DNA of 64,000 bases from Aquilaria yunnanensis. Its lineage: Eukaryota > Streptophyta > Magnoliopsida > Malvales > Thymelaeaceae. The notes beneath the pieces were generated by a model. It had not been told where the DNA came from and did no database searches. It saw only the letters and a program-made list of their open reading frames with translations. This document shows, in pieces, positions 1 through 12,410 of the stretch. The stretch spans positions 5,704,001 through 5,768,000 of the forward strand of contig CM077596.1 in NCBI GenBank assembly GCA_039654915.1. The letters are read 5' to 3'. How positions within the stretch are numbered: position 1 is the first letter of the stretch; every line of letters begins with the position of its first letter. A program made the translations under genes and the position numbers.

Positions 1-2401
1 AAAATTTTTGGGGTGCCAGTGACACCCCCTGCCCCTACATAGGTCCACCTTTTTACATAATGGTTACTTGACCCTCAAGAAAACCCTAAAGGATTGCTTG
101 GTCAACAAGTAATCCGTGAACTTTATTATAAGATTTCAAGACTTGGGTACTCAATTGTATAACTTTAAAAGAAAGGTTTTAAAGGGATATGAATGGTATG
201 GAAGCAATTTTTGGAGGCTAAATTGCATAAAGGAAACAAAAGCTATTATTCAAGAACCAAGGACAACTAGGTTTGCAATTGTTCACAAAAATAACTTTAG
301 GATGGGATGATTTTTGACAAGAGTCAAAGATGGTCATTTCTAGCATTATCCCAGCCTTTTATTTCCAGGTTCTAAGGTCAAAAAGGCGGGCTATAGATTA
401 GCCAAAAAGTCTTTACTTAAGACATACTTATGTGGCCTAAGTGAGGGTTAAGGTTAAACTTATCAAATCAAGTAAAATATCTTGATTTCTTGCCATTTCT
501 TAGCCATTTTTTTCACCCACTAAACATAGCCTATTCCTTATCTTCTCCATAAGCTTCCATAGCCACCATTGCTGAAGCTCCCAATAAATAACAAAGGAAG
601 GCAATCAGATGCAATAAGAAAGAGAAAAACCCTAATTTTTGAGTTTATTGTGTATCTCTTAAAAATTTCAGTCTTCATAGCTTAGGTAAGGGTTTTATCT
701 AGGTTTCATGGCTATTTATTATTCAATACTGATGCCCAAACATCCATGAAGCTAAGACCCTAACCTTGGAAGAGAGCCAAGAGCTTCATGAACCAAGTTT
801 AGGTTAAGGGGCAAAATTGCACCTAGGGTTTCAGCCCAACAACTTTGGTGCTCTATTATGGCAGTGAAATTTAGGGTTTCTAAAGCCCAAGTTAGTACTA
901 ACTAAGATCGATTAACCTTTTATAACCAAGCATTAGCTTGAGGAGGGCTGTCATAGTGATTACATAAAGTTTATTTGATTGTTAATGAGCTAACCCTAAT
1001 GATGTGTTGCTGCCAACATTGCATTTGATTGTGTTCTGTTTGTTTGTGTATTTGGAGGGCCATATTTGTGTATTTATATTGTATTTTTGTGTTTTAGCGT
1101 CTTTGGATTTCAAGTATATGACAGGATTTTGAATATTTTATTGATAAGCCCCTACTAAGTTTTATTCAAGAAACTTACCCCCTTCAGTTCATTTCAGGAG
1201 TACCTGAAAGAGAGCATTCAAACTAATATCTGTAGTTTAAATTTCTATGTGAAATTTCAGGTTTATTAGCTTCCATATATGCCATTGTAAATTGGAAAGT
1301 TTCATGATTTTTGGAGCACATTAGTTATTTTTAGGAATGGTACTTTCTACTTTACATAGTAGCTGGTCCCTTCAAGTTTCTGAAGTGCTTAGTGCTTTTG
1401 AATTTCTGCAAGAAGCTTAGTGTACGTATTAACTAAGTTATTATCATGTATGTGGTGCATAAATGCATGAAAATGAGTTGGGTATATTGTATGTGTAATG
1501 TAAGAAGGATATATGGATCAATGAAGTATAGTTTGAAGTGTGTATATAATGTTGTCCATGTGGTGTTTATGGGTTGTTTTGATGGTATTTTTATGAATGA
1601 TGGTTAAAAGGGTTCTAAATTCAAGGGAATTGGTTTTCTCAGGTGTATAAGACATGTATGGACACTACCAAGTGAGTTTTGCACCTGGAAATGAAGTATA
1701 TGAATATTATGATATTTTGTATGGGCATAATGGTCAATAATAGCTAAAATTTGGTACCCTGTACTCCAGCTACCATAACTTTTTGTACATAAAGAATTTG
1801 GGTAAGAAATTTTGACCACACCTAGAAAACTTCAATATGAATAACTTGGCTTTTGAATCACTGGATTTGGTGCCCTGTATCCAGAGTTATGACCTATCAA
1901 AATTGGCTGATTTTATTAAGCACTATTCATATGGTCATTTCTACCCGGTTAAGTTTGAAATCCATAATTGCAAACTTAGATGGATTTAATGTCAAATTTG
2001 TTTCCCTATGAAGGTTTAAGTGTATTAAGGGGTTTAAAACCTGTAGGGCAGAGGAGAAGACAGGTCAAATTTAAGTCGGACGCGGTGTGAATGTTTGGAC
2101 ACATAAAATAGGCACCAATAGCATCATGTGTGCATATGATTGTACATGCACTTGGGGACTTTACTCAAATTCTGTATTGACCAGGAATAAAGAATTTCAT
2201 TGTCATCATTACTTTTAGATGAAGTTGTATGTGAATATGTGTGTGATGGTTGGACCAATATACATGTCTTTGCATAATGACCAAAAGAGCCACTTGGGTA
2301 AGCATAGTGCGTATGTTTTGCTTGGCCTATAGGACATGGACTACCTGGGGCTTGAGCTCACTAAAATTGATCACTGTATTTAAATACTCAGAGTGGTAAT
2401 A
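1..2401 (+). mobile_element. 5' LTR (5' end not seen) of chromovirus
   Basis: From about position 55 this stretch aligns collinearly with 10020-12410, the 3' LTR of the same element. It ends in GGTAATA (GGTAACA in the 3' copy), a few bases before a primer-binding site. The first about 54 bases do not match the corresponding part of the 3' LTR (about 9960-10015), so the LTR start is deleted or replaced. No real gene lies here; short ORFs are chance. The two LTRs differ by many substitutions and small indels, so the insertion is old. Confidence 0.85.
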
Positions 2402-2406
2402 GAAGT

Positions 2407-2418
2407 TGGTATCAGAGC
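2407..2418 (+). promoter_or_regulatory. Primer-binding site, initiator tRNA-Met
   Basis: TGGTATCAGAGC lies five bases after the 5' LTR end. It is complementary to the 3' end of plant initiator methionine tRNA, the usual primer of gypsy and copia reverse transcription. It fixes the LTR/internal boundary and the plus orientation of the element. Confidence 0.9.
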
Positions 2419-2549
2419 ATGGTTTGAATTAGAGTTGTATATAGTTCCATCAAGTGTGCACATAGTTACATACATAGAACTCAGTTGGTTCAGCTACTAG
2501 TGTTAAGTACCTAATATATAGTATATACCATGCTCTTCTATTGATCTTG

Positions 2550-3960
2550 AAACAGGAAAGGCACCCTCAAAGAGAGGGGATCAGGGACCTTTAATACTTC
2601 TTACTGAGCAAACATAAGCCAATAGAAATGGAAAGGGTGTACAAGAGTAGCCAAGTGTTCAAGGAATAGAAAACCCAGCACCTGAAATGAATGTACCATA
2701 GGTGTGGGTTGAGCTACAAAGAAATCTGGCACAGATAAATGAAAACTTGGTAAGGCTTTTGCAAGCTCAACAACAAGAAGTCCAAGTAGCACAGGCATTA
2801 CCACAGGAGTAGAACCATGAAGTTGTCAGGAATAACCCAATGAATGTTTTTTTCGAAAGAAATGAAAATGAAGAATTTGAAGAAGATAAGGATAAAAGGC
2901 ATCCTAGAGGCAGAGGAATCAGGTTTGAGATTGGCCAAGTATCAAGGGCCGATTATTTAGAAGCTAGGAACCTTAGTGAAAGGAGAGAAAGAAGAAGACC
3001 CAAAGAGCATCAAGAGTCTGAGGGATCACACAGGCCCATGAGGCACAGAGCTAAAGATCTTGAGGGCTCTGATGATGTCAGATTGTTGGAAAGGTTTCAA
3101 GGCTTAAGACCTCCATAATTTGATAGTAGAGCTGGACCAAAGAAAGCTAAGAAGTGGCTAAAATTCATTGAGAAGATGTTCAAGAGGATGCATTTGAGCT
3201 CCATAAAGAAAGTATCTCTGGCTACCTACAATCTTATAGGTAGTGCAGAAATGTAGTGGAGAAGTGTTAAAGATAAGTATGTTACCCAGATAGGTAGAAA
3301 AGCAGATTTTGAGCTAGAGATGACATGACCTAAATTTACAAGGATGTTTCAAGACCATCATATAAGTGATGCCATCAAAGACCTAAAATAGGCTAAGTTT
3401 GATGCACTAAAACAAGACCTAAAATATGTTGAGTTTGATACACTAAAACAAGACAACCTCAATGTTCTGGAATATGAACATAAGTTTAACCAACTTGTGA
3501 GGTATGCACCACAATACCACGGGTTGGAATAACATAAAGTAAAGAGGTTTGTCATAGGTCTAAGACTAGATATTAGAAGAGTTGTTAGGCCTTTCAATGC
3601 CATTACCTATCATAAAGCTGTTCAGAAGGCTTTACTGGTGGAACAAGAAGAGTATGAAAGTAGATGGTTTCCCAATAGACTAGAAGAGACCAGACAGGCT
3701 GGAAGACTACAGAAGCCAATGAAAGGAAAGGACACTGCCAAGGTTGGAAAACCTAGTATGGATGGCAAGGCCAAGTGTAAGTTTGTTGGCCTAAGGTGTC
3801 CTCGATGCTAGAAATTCCATGGCAAGAAACCATGTTACTTTGAGACACAAGCATGTCTTAGATGTGGTTCTTTGGATCACTGCATCAAAGACTATCCTTT
3901 GATCCAAAGAAGAGGGCAAGACAAGCAGGGCTAAAATAAGCATAATATGCCAGCTGCCAG
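2550..3960 (+). pseudogene. Chromovirus gag (degenerate)
   Basis: This is the capsid/nucleocapsid part of the polyprotein. The longest open piece (2840-3118) is charged and Arg/Glu rich. Beyond its stop the same reading continues through a capsid-like region (3120-3640) to a CCHC zinc knuckle near 3850-3895, CLRCGSLDHCIKDY, whose last Cys has become Tyr; an upstream CxxC motif is also broken by a stop. Several in-frame stops are present. A 36-bp in-frame direct duplication (units at 3395 and 3431) repeats FDxLKQD. It cannot be functional. Confidence 0.8.
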
Positions 3961-4026
3961 AGATGTTTAGTTAAGAGGTGCTCCAGCAATACTAAGGCCA
4001 CAAGTGCAGAGAGCTGGAAGAGTATT

Positions 4027-4425
4027 CCTATTAGTGCAATGTTTGATATTGGTGCCTTAGTGTCCATTGTGGCTAGGAAGTTAGCTGAATCTATAAAATT
4101 GCCTATTGAATTCATGTCTAATATATCATTATTAAGAACAGCAGGTAGTCAATGTCTTTTCACTAATGAACTAGCTAAGAACTGTGAGTTAGAAGCAGGA
4201 AAGACTAAGAATATGACTGATCTACTAGTGTTGAATATTCCACAGTATAATATTATTCAGGGTATGAATTGGTTGGGTATGCATGGTATAAAGATTGATT
4301 GTGATAAAAGAGAAATCACATTGTCTAGTAATAAAGTGCATACATTAGTGAATTCTAAGGAATTAGTGTATGAAATGCATGGCATGGAACTAGAAGTGTT
4401 AGATGAGATTCTTGTGATTTTTTAA
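4027..4425 (+). pseudogene. Chromovirus aspartic protease (inactivated)
   Basis: This retropepsin-like domain follows gag. The active site reads FDIGA where the family has DTGA or DSGA, so the catalytic Thr/Ser is Ile. The downstream motifs LNIPQYNIIQGMNWL and KIDCDKREI match the C-terminal half of gypsy proteases. The piece is open for 128 codons from 4039 but is separated from RT by a stop. Confidence 0.8.
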
Positions 4426-4440
4426 GATGAATACTATGCA

Positions 4441-5240
4441 TTGAATGATGTCGAAATTGAAGAAAAAGTTAGTAGGATACCTGTAGTGAAAAACTATCCT
4501 CAAGTCTTTCCTAAAGATCTACCAAGTATTCCTCATCCAAGAGAGATTGAATTTGAGATTAAACTACAGCTTGGAGCTACACTAGTATCCATACCTCCTT
4601 ACAGAATGGCAATCACAGAGATTTCTGAGCTCAAGAAACAACTTGATGAACTTCTTGAAAAAGGGTTCATAAGTCCAGCTGTTTCACTGTGGGGAGCTCC
4701 AGTATTCTTTGTGAAAAAGAATGACGAATCATTGAGATTGTGTATTGATTATAGAAATTGAATTCTATGACCATCAAGAACAAGTATCCACTCCATAGGA
4801 TTGAAGATCTATTTGATCAACTCAATGGAGCAAAGATCTTCTCTAAGATTGATTTGAGATCTGGGTACTTTCAGTTAAGAGTAAAAGATGAGGATATACC
4901 TAAGACAACATTCAGAACAAGATATAGACATTATGAGTTCACAGTCATGCCCTTCAGCCTGACTAATGGCCCTGCTACATTCATGGACTTAATGAAACGT
5001 GTGTTTAGACCATGCTTGGATAAGTTTGTAGTGATGTTCATTGATGATATCCTAGTGTATTCCAAGGATGAAAGTGAACATGAGCATCACTTAAGAATTG
5101 TCTTGAACACACTATTAGACAATCGATATATGCTAAATTTTCCAAGTGCCAATTCTGGTTAAAGGAATTTTATTTCCTAGGACACATTATTGATGTACAA
5201 GGCCTTAGAGCAGACCCTACAAAAGTAGGAAAGACCTAAG
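4441..5240 (+). pseudogene. Chromovirus reverse transcriptase (frameshifted)
   Basis: The RT domain contains the recognisable blocks VFPKDLPSIP, the fingers motif [25 protein letters not shown], the FTVMPF block and the catalytic [10 protein letters not shown] (near 5038-5068; YxDD-type with Phe). A one-base deletion after IDYRN (about 4760) shifts the frame, and a stop follows LNFPSANSG at 5162, after which reading continues in another phase. The order PR-RT-RH-IN and the chromodomain-type C terminus place it in the chromovirus branch; the Tekay/Del clade is an inference from LTR size. Confidence 0.88.
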
Positions 5241-5249
5241 ACTATAAAA

Positions 5250-5860
5250 GAAATTAGAAGCTTCCTAGGATTGGTAGGCTATTATAGGAGATATTATCAA
5301 AATTCTCCTTGATTGCCTCAGCCCTTACTCAACTGATCAAGAAGGGTCAAAAGTTTGAGTGAACTGAAAAATGTGAAAAGAGCTTTCAAGGGCTAAAGAG
5401 CAAGTTGATTCAAGCTCCAGTGTCAATTCTACCTGATTCAAGCAAGCCATACACCATTTATATAGATACATCTAGATCTGGGTTAGGATGTGTGTTGATG
5501 CAAGAAAAGAATGTGATTGCTTATTGGTCAAGGCAATTAAGACCCCATGAGCAAAATTACTCTACCCATGACCTAGAGCTTACTGCAGTGATCTCCACCT
5601 TAAAGCAATAGAGGCATTACCTAATGGAAAGCTCATTTGTGATATACACTGACCATAAAAGCCTAAGTACTTGTTCATTTAGAAAGATTTGAACATGAGA
5701 AAAAAAAAGGTGGTTGGAATATATTAAAGACTATGACTGCCTCATTAAGTATACTGAGGGCAAAGGCAATCTAGTGGCAAATGCCTTAAGTAAGAAATAC
5801 ACTAAGTTACTAAAAGGTGGATCTTCGGTAGATACCAATGAAGAGAATAGTTTGCTATGC
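5250..5860 (+). pseudogene. Chromovirus RNase H domain
   Basis: The thumb/connection and RNase H domain of pol. Visible motifs are SFLGLVGYYRR-like residues near 5255-5290, [15 protein letters not shown] (first catalytic Asp context), [20 protein letters not shown] (catalytic Glu) and TDHKSL near 5650. Open only from 5405 to 5611; a stop replaces a Trp or Gln codon at 5609-5611. Confidence 0.82.
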
Positions 5861-5869
5861 CTTTGGCAT

Positions 5870-7291
5870 AAGTAGCAATAGTGGGAAGAAGCACAATTCA
5901 ATACATTAACTATTCAGTCTGGGTGGATTGAGGAGATAAAAAAGGCACAAGAAGTAGACCCAAATTGGAAGAAGATTTCAGAAGAAGACAAAGGGTTCTT
6001 ATATGAATCCTATACTTACAAGCAAGGACTACTGTACTTCAAGGATAGAATACATGTGCCTAGTGAGCAAGAACTTAGAAATGAGATACTTGAAGAAGTT
6101 CACACTAGTAAACTAAATATTTATCTTGAAAGTGAAAAGATGTATAAAGACTTGAAAACACATTTCTGATGCCCAAACATGAAGAAGAACATAGCCATAT
6201 ATGTCTCTAAATGTGCCACATGCCAAAGGATAAAGGCAGAGCATCATAAGTCAGCAAGAACACTACAGACTTTACCCATTCCAGCAAAGAAGTGGGGTAA
6301 CATCAAGATGGACTTCTTAACTGGCTGCCTATGACCAGATTAACGCATGAAAAAATCTGGGTCATTATGGATAGGTTAACCAAGTGTGCCTACTTCTTAC
6401 CAATGAAGATCACAGACTTACTGGAAAAGTTAGCACAAATGTACATCAAGGAGATAGTAAGGTTGCATGGAGTGCTAGACTCCATAGTGTTAGATAAAGA
6501 TCCAAAGTTTACAGCTAGATTTTGGAGTACCTTTTACAAAGCAATAGGAACCAAAACCCACCTTAGCACTGCATACCACCCTCAGACAGATGGACAGACA
6601 AAGAGGGTAATTCAAATACTTGAAAAAATGCTTAGGAGCTGTATCTTGGATTTCAAAGGAGAATGGGACCAATATTTACCTTTGGTGGAATTTTTTTACA
6701 ACAATAGTTATCAAAGCACCATTGGTATGACACCTTATGAAGCCCTTTATATGAGAAGGTGCATGATACCCCATTATTGGGTGAAAGCCTCAAATAGGCT
6801 AGAGTTGGGTCCTAAGATTATTGAAGAAATGACAAGCAAAATTAAGAAGAGACAGGAAAGGTTAAGGATAGCCAATGAAAGGACCACTGCTTATGTGAAC
6901 AAAATAAGAAGAGACTTGGAGTTTGAAGTTGGTGATAAAGTGTGGCTCAAAGTAGCACCAACAAAAGGCACTGTCAGGTTTGGCAAAAAAAGTAAATTAG
7001 CTCCAAGGTACATTGGTCCTTATGAGATACTAGATAGAGTTGGCAAGGTGGCTTATTGGTCAGCTCTACCGCCAAGTGTGTCAAGTGTCCATAATGTTTT
7101 CCATGTCAGTATGCTTAAGAAGTGCCTATTGTACACAAAGTATGCTATAGCAATGGAAGACATAAAATTAGAGCCTAATCTGACATATGTAGAGAAACCT
7201 ATAGTTATCTTAGCTAAGGATACCAAAATGCTAAGGAACAAACCTATTCCCATGGTTAAAGTACAATGGTCAAACCATTCTGAAAGAGAGG
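5870..7291 (+). pseudogene. Chromovirus integrase and start of chromodomain
   Basis: The zinc-binding CATCQRIKAEH lies near 6215-6245. The DDE core is open for 352 codons from 6331 and shows IMDRLTK (first Asp), LDKDPKF (second Asp) and HPQTDGQTKRVIQ, where the expected catalytic Glu of QTERxIQ is Lys. The C-terminal region carries VGDKVWLKV, APRYIGPYEIL and VFHVSMLKK, followed by a chromodomain-like stretch ending VQWSNHSERE. The frame is cut at 7291/7292 by a solo LTR; the residue Ala-Thr that should follow SERE resumes at 9777. Cannot be active. Confidence 0.9.
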
Positions 7292-9775
7292 TATTACCAC
7301 CTCACAAAAATGGAAGAATTACAAAGTGTGGCATAATGGTAAAAAAACCATTATATTGTGTAATTCTCATTATAGTGATTGAAGTGTGAGGGGTAAAGGG
7401 CATGATCAACACCTCCTTAAAAGTGTTCCAAGTTGGTAACTTGGCCCCTAAGAAAACCCTTAAGGATTGCTTGTTTGCCAAGCAACCTATGGACTTTTTT
7501 GTAAGGTTTTGGAAATTCAGGTACTCAATTGCAAAACTCTCAAGAAAGAGATTTGGAGAGTTATGAGAAGGATATGAATGGTATGAAACTGCTATTGGAG
7601 GACCAAATTGCCTATGGAAGACAACTAAGGACAAAGAAAACACAAAAGGTACAAAGAACCTAAGTGTTCTAATGTAGGCCTTAAGATGTGTATATCTTTG
7701 ACTTAAGTCAAAAGGTGAAATTGTAGGGTTATCCCACCTAAGGAGGGGCTGCTATGGCAAGATAAAAATGTAAAAAATGTGGGCCCTGAGTTTAAGACTA
7801 AGAAACCATGGTTTGGAAATAAGGAAAATGATATAAAGGAAGGTTAAGACTACTTAAGTGTGTTTAGTGTACTTTTGACCATTTAAGTAGTCAAGACCAC
7901 CTTTTCTTCTCTCATATTCAGCCATACCAGCCAAGGGACGTAGCCCACCCTCCTCCACACTTCCTCCATAGCCACCATACCTCCAAACTTAAAGCTACTT
8001 GAAATTGAAGGCAAAAGAAGCAATTGGAAGTAAACTAGAGCTATTGCTTGGGTGCTTAAAAGATCAAGCTAAAAAACTTTGGCCTACCCATCTTGATAAG
8101 GGTTCTCTTGTTCTCATGGATTGTTTATTGTATTTTCAAGCATCCATGAAGCTGGGGCTAAGCTTGGAAGAGAGCCATGAGCTTGATGAACCAAGCTTAG
8201 TGAGGGAGTGCACTTATTGAAGATTTTGTGACCTAGTGTGAAGTGCACAATGATGGCAGTGAAATGAGGGTTTCCAGAGCTCGAAGTTAGTACTAACTAG
8301 TGTTAAAATCCTCTTAAGACCAATCATTAGCTTGAGGAGGGCTGCCATAGTGATTTACTTAAGTTTATTGCATGTTTTATGGACTAACCTATGGTTTATG
8401 TTTCTACCGTATTTCATGTGTTTGTTGGTTGTGAATGGCTACTACATTTGATTGCTATATCTTGTACATATGCATTGTGGTTTTGTGTTTTAGTTTCTTT
8501 GGATGCAGGTTTTAATAAGGGTCACATTTCCTTAAGAGTACAACTGTTACTTTTACTAAGTTTCACAATGAAACTTACTCCTCTCAAATCTGCCCATTTC
8601 AGGTACAGCAGAAAGATCATATTCAAAATGAACTTTATGGTTTGAGTTTTGCCCTAAATTTTTAGGTACTTAAACTTCCATATTTCTAGTTGTGATCTGG
8701 AAAGCTTGGTGATTTTAGGAGCACATTTGGCATTTTTGGTGATGGTGCTTATTGTGTTATGCAGCAACTGTCTAGCATCCTGTTTCTGGAATCCATTGTG
8801 TCTCAGGCACTCCTGTAACTTAGGGTTCATATTTAGCTGTGTTAAGACTATTATGTAGTGCATGTATCCATGTACATGTAGTGTATGTAAAATGAGACAA
8901 GTATGTGAACATTTGAGTAATGTTTTGGCTATGTATGTGATGTGATGCAAAGCTGTCTAAGTGTGAATGATAGGCTGCTTACTTGTAAATTCTATTTTAG
9001 CCACATATTATTTCTAGATGCAAGAGCATATAATTCCTATATGTATTGGACATGTATGTAATAGACTTTGGGGGCTTACTCCTTGTGAATGAAGTGTTGG
9101 CACACTTATGAAATTTTGTATGGCCATAATGGTTCAAAAGTGGACAGAATTTTGACCCTGCACTCAAAGTTCTATATCTCCCTATGTAAAATGAATCTTG
9201 GTATGAAAATTTGACCACACCTAGAGCACATCTAGAGGTTTAACTGGGCTTTATAATTTTTTCATTTAAAGTATTGTATCCAAAGTTATGACGTTGCAAA
9301 GTTGGCTAAGTTACTCTTCATTGGGTCAGAATTTTGTAACCAACTTAAAAAATCTATAACTTGGTCTATAGGTGGGCTATTGATGTAAAACCAAAATCCC
9401 TGGTTTGTTTTAAGTCTCTACTTAATAATGAAGCAAAGAAAACATGGGGGTACATGGCTAGATTAATACCCTTTTTTGGAAGAAAATTCGGATGCAGTGG
9501 CTGGTTGCTTAAACTTAACAAGATTGCCTAATGTGTGGTAGCCAAAATTAAGACTTGTACTAGTGTTTTACTTCCTCGCTACCATGGTGTGCATAAAATG
9601 TGAATATGTGTATAATGGTTGAACCAATATGCATGCTTTTACATAGTGCCCAATAGAGCCACTTGGGTATGCACACTAAATGCATTGTTCTAATGGCCCA
9701 CAGAACATACCAACCATGGGATTTTTAAATCCACAAATTTAGCACCATCACTGGACTACCCTAGAGTGGGTAACA
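7292..9775 (+). mobile_element. Solo LTR, 2484 bp, TSD AGAGG
   Basis: Begins TATTACCACC and ends GGGTAACA, the decayed form of the TGTTACC/GGTAACA inverted ends seen in the intact sister copy at 46365-48812. It is flanked by AGAGG at 7287-7291 and 9776-9780. Removing it and one AGAGG restores the chromodomain reading frame (GAAAGAGAGGCAACC). No internal region is present, so it arose by LTR-LTR recombination after insertion into the chromovirus pol. It shares segments with the chromovirus LTR, so the two families are related. The ORFs within are chance. Confidence 0.92.
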
Positions 9776-9867
9776 AGAGGCAACCTGTTAAATTGAGAAG
9801 GAAATCCTCGAAAAGTATCTAGATAAGTACCTCAAGCTAAGGGCAATTGTGGAGGACCAAAATTTTT
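9776..9867 (+). pseudogene. Chromovirus pol C-terminal tail
   Basis: This is the end of the chromodomain region, displaced by the solo LTR. In the integrase frame it reads Ala-Thr, then an EKEILEKYLDKYLKLR-like tail typical of chromovirus polyproteins, with a stop at TAA in place of a tryptophan-containing segment, and terminates before the polypurine tract. Confidence 0.8.
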
Positions 9868-9881
9868 AAAGGGGGGAGAAA
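9868..9881 (+). promoter_or_regulatory. Polypurine tract of chromovirus
   Basis: AAAGGGGGGAGAAA immediately precedes the 3' LTR. It would be the RNase H-resistant primer for plus-strand synthesis and marks the internal/3' LTR boundary. Confidence 0.88.
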
Positions 9882-12410
9882 TATTACCACCTCAACGTAT
9901 GGGAAAATTACAGTATAAAGGCATAATGGTTATAAACCATTATATAGCATGATTTTCCCCATAGTGAATGGAATATGAAGGATAAAGTGTATAATCTACA
10001 TCTCTTTAAAATATCTACCCAATGATTACTTGACCCTCAAGAAAACTGTATAGAATTGTTTGGTCAACAAGTAACCTATGGACTTTATTGTAAGATTTCA
10101 AGACTTAGGTACTTAATTTTACAACTTTAAAAATGAAGTTTTATAGGGATTTGAATGGTATGGAAGCAATTTTTGGAGGCTAAATTGCATAAAGGAAACA
10201 AAGGCTATTATTCAAGAACCTAGGACAATGAGGTGTACAATTATTCACAAAAATAACTTAAGGATGGAATGATTTTTTACAAGAGTCAAAGATGGTCATT
10301 TCTAGCATTATCCCAGCCTTTTATTTCCAGGTTCTAAGGTCAAAAAGGCGGGCAAAAATTAGCCAAAAAGTCTTTACTTAAGACATACTTATAGTAACCT
10401 AAGTGAGGGTTAACCTAAGTGAGGGTTAAGGTTAAAATAATTAAATCAAGTAAAATGCCTTGATTTCTTTCCATTTCTTGTCCATTTTGGTGCCCCACCA
10501 AACACAACCTATTCCTTATCTCCTCTATAAGCTTCCATATCCACTATAGCTCAAGCTTCCAATAAATCACAGAGGAAGGCAATCGGATGCAACAAGAAAG
10601 AGAAAAGCCCTAATTTTTGAGTTTATTGTGTATCCCTTGAAGATTTCAGCCTTTACAGCTTAGGTAAGGGTTTTATCTAGGTTTCATGGCTATTTATTGT
10701 TCAATACTGAAGCCTAAAAATCCATGAAGCTAAGACCCTAAGCTTGGAAAAGAGCCAAGAGCTTGATGAACCAAGTTTATGTTAAGGGCCAAATTGCACC
10801 TAGGGTTTCAGCTCTACAACTTTGGTGCCCTATTATGGCAATGAAATTTAGAGTTTCTAAAGCCCAAGTTAGTACTAACTAATACCAATTAACCTCCTAC
10901 AACCAAGCATTAGCTTAAGGAGGGCTACCATAGTGATTACATAGAGTTTATTTGATTGTTTATGAGCTAACCCTAATGATGTGTTGCTGCCAACATCGCA
11001 TTTGATTGTGTTCTGTTTGTTTGTGCATTTGGATGGCCATATTTGTGTATTTTTACTATGTATTTGTACTATATTTTTGTGTTTTATTATCTTTGGATTT
11101 CAGTTATATGACTAGAGTTTGAAGATTTTGTTGATAAGCCCTTACTAAGTTTCATTCAAGAAACTTACCCCCTTTTTGTCCATTTCAAGAGCACCTAAAA
11201 GAGAGCATTTAAACTAATATCTTTAGTTTGAATTTTTCTGTGGAATTTAATGGATATTAACTTACATATGTTTTGTTATAAACTGGAAATTTTCATGATT
11301 TTTTGAGCATATTATCTATTTTTAGCAATGGTACTTTCTTCCTTACGCAGTAGCTAGTCCCTTCAAGTTTGTGGAGTGCTTAGTGCTTTTGAAGTTCTCC
11401 AAGAAACTTAGTGTACATATTAACTAAGTTATTATTATGTATCCAGTGCATAAATGCCTATAATGAGTTGGGTATGTTGTATGTGTAGTGTGAGAAGGAT
11501 ATATGGATCAATGAAGTGTAGTTTGAAGTGTGTATACAATATTGCCCATATGGTGTTTGTGGGTTGTTTTGATGGTATTTTTATGAATGATGGTTAAAAA
11601 AGTTTTAAATTCATGGGAATGGTTAAAAAAATTTTAACTTCATGGGAATGGTTTTCCTAGGTGTATCAGACATGTATGGACACTACCAAGTGGGTTTTAC
11701 ACTTGGAAATGAAATGTATGAATATTATGATATTTTGCATGGGCATAATGGTCAATAGTGGCTAAATTTTGGTACCCTATACTCCAGCTTCCATAACATT
11801 TTGTGCATAAAGAATTTGGCTAAGAAATTTTGACCACACCTAGAACACTTCAATATGAATAACTTGGCTTTTGAATCACTGGATTTGGTACCTTGTAGCT
11901 AGAGTTATGGTCTGTCAAAATTGGCTGATTTTTGCTAAGCACTGTTCATATAGTCATTTCTACCCGGTTAAGTGTAAAATCCATAATTGTAAACTTAGAT
12001 GGATTTAATGTCTCAAACCTATTTCCCTATGAAGGTTTAAGTGTATTAAGGGGTTTAAAACCTTTAGGATAGAGGAGAACATGGGTAGAATTTAAGTCGG
12101 ACACAATGTGAATGTTCGGACACATAAAATGGGCACCAATAGCATCATGTGTGCATATAATTGTACATGCACATGGGGATTTTACTCAAATTCCACATTG
12201 GCCAGGAATAAAGAATTTCACTATCATCATTACTTCTAGATGAAATTGTATGTGATGGTTGGACCAATATACACATCTTTGCATAATGACCAAGAGGGCC
12301 ACTTGGGTAAACATAATGTCCATGTTTTGCTTGGACTACAGGACATGGACTACCTGGGGTCTGAGCTCACTAAAATTGATCACTGTACTTAAATACTCAG
12401 AATGGTAACA
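9882..12410 (+). mobile_element. 3' LTR of chromovirus, 2529 bp
   Basis: Begins TATTACCACC straight after the polypurine tract and ends GGTAACA. It matches the 5' LTR from about 10020 on. It has two short tandem duplications that the 5' LTR lacks (16 bp at 10395-10426; about 29 bp at 11589-11647). The next five bases, CAGGG, should be the target-site duplication, but its partner lies outside the window. Confidence 0.92.
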
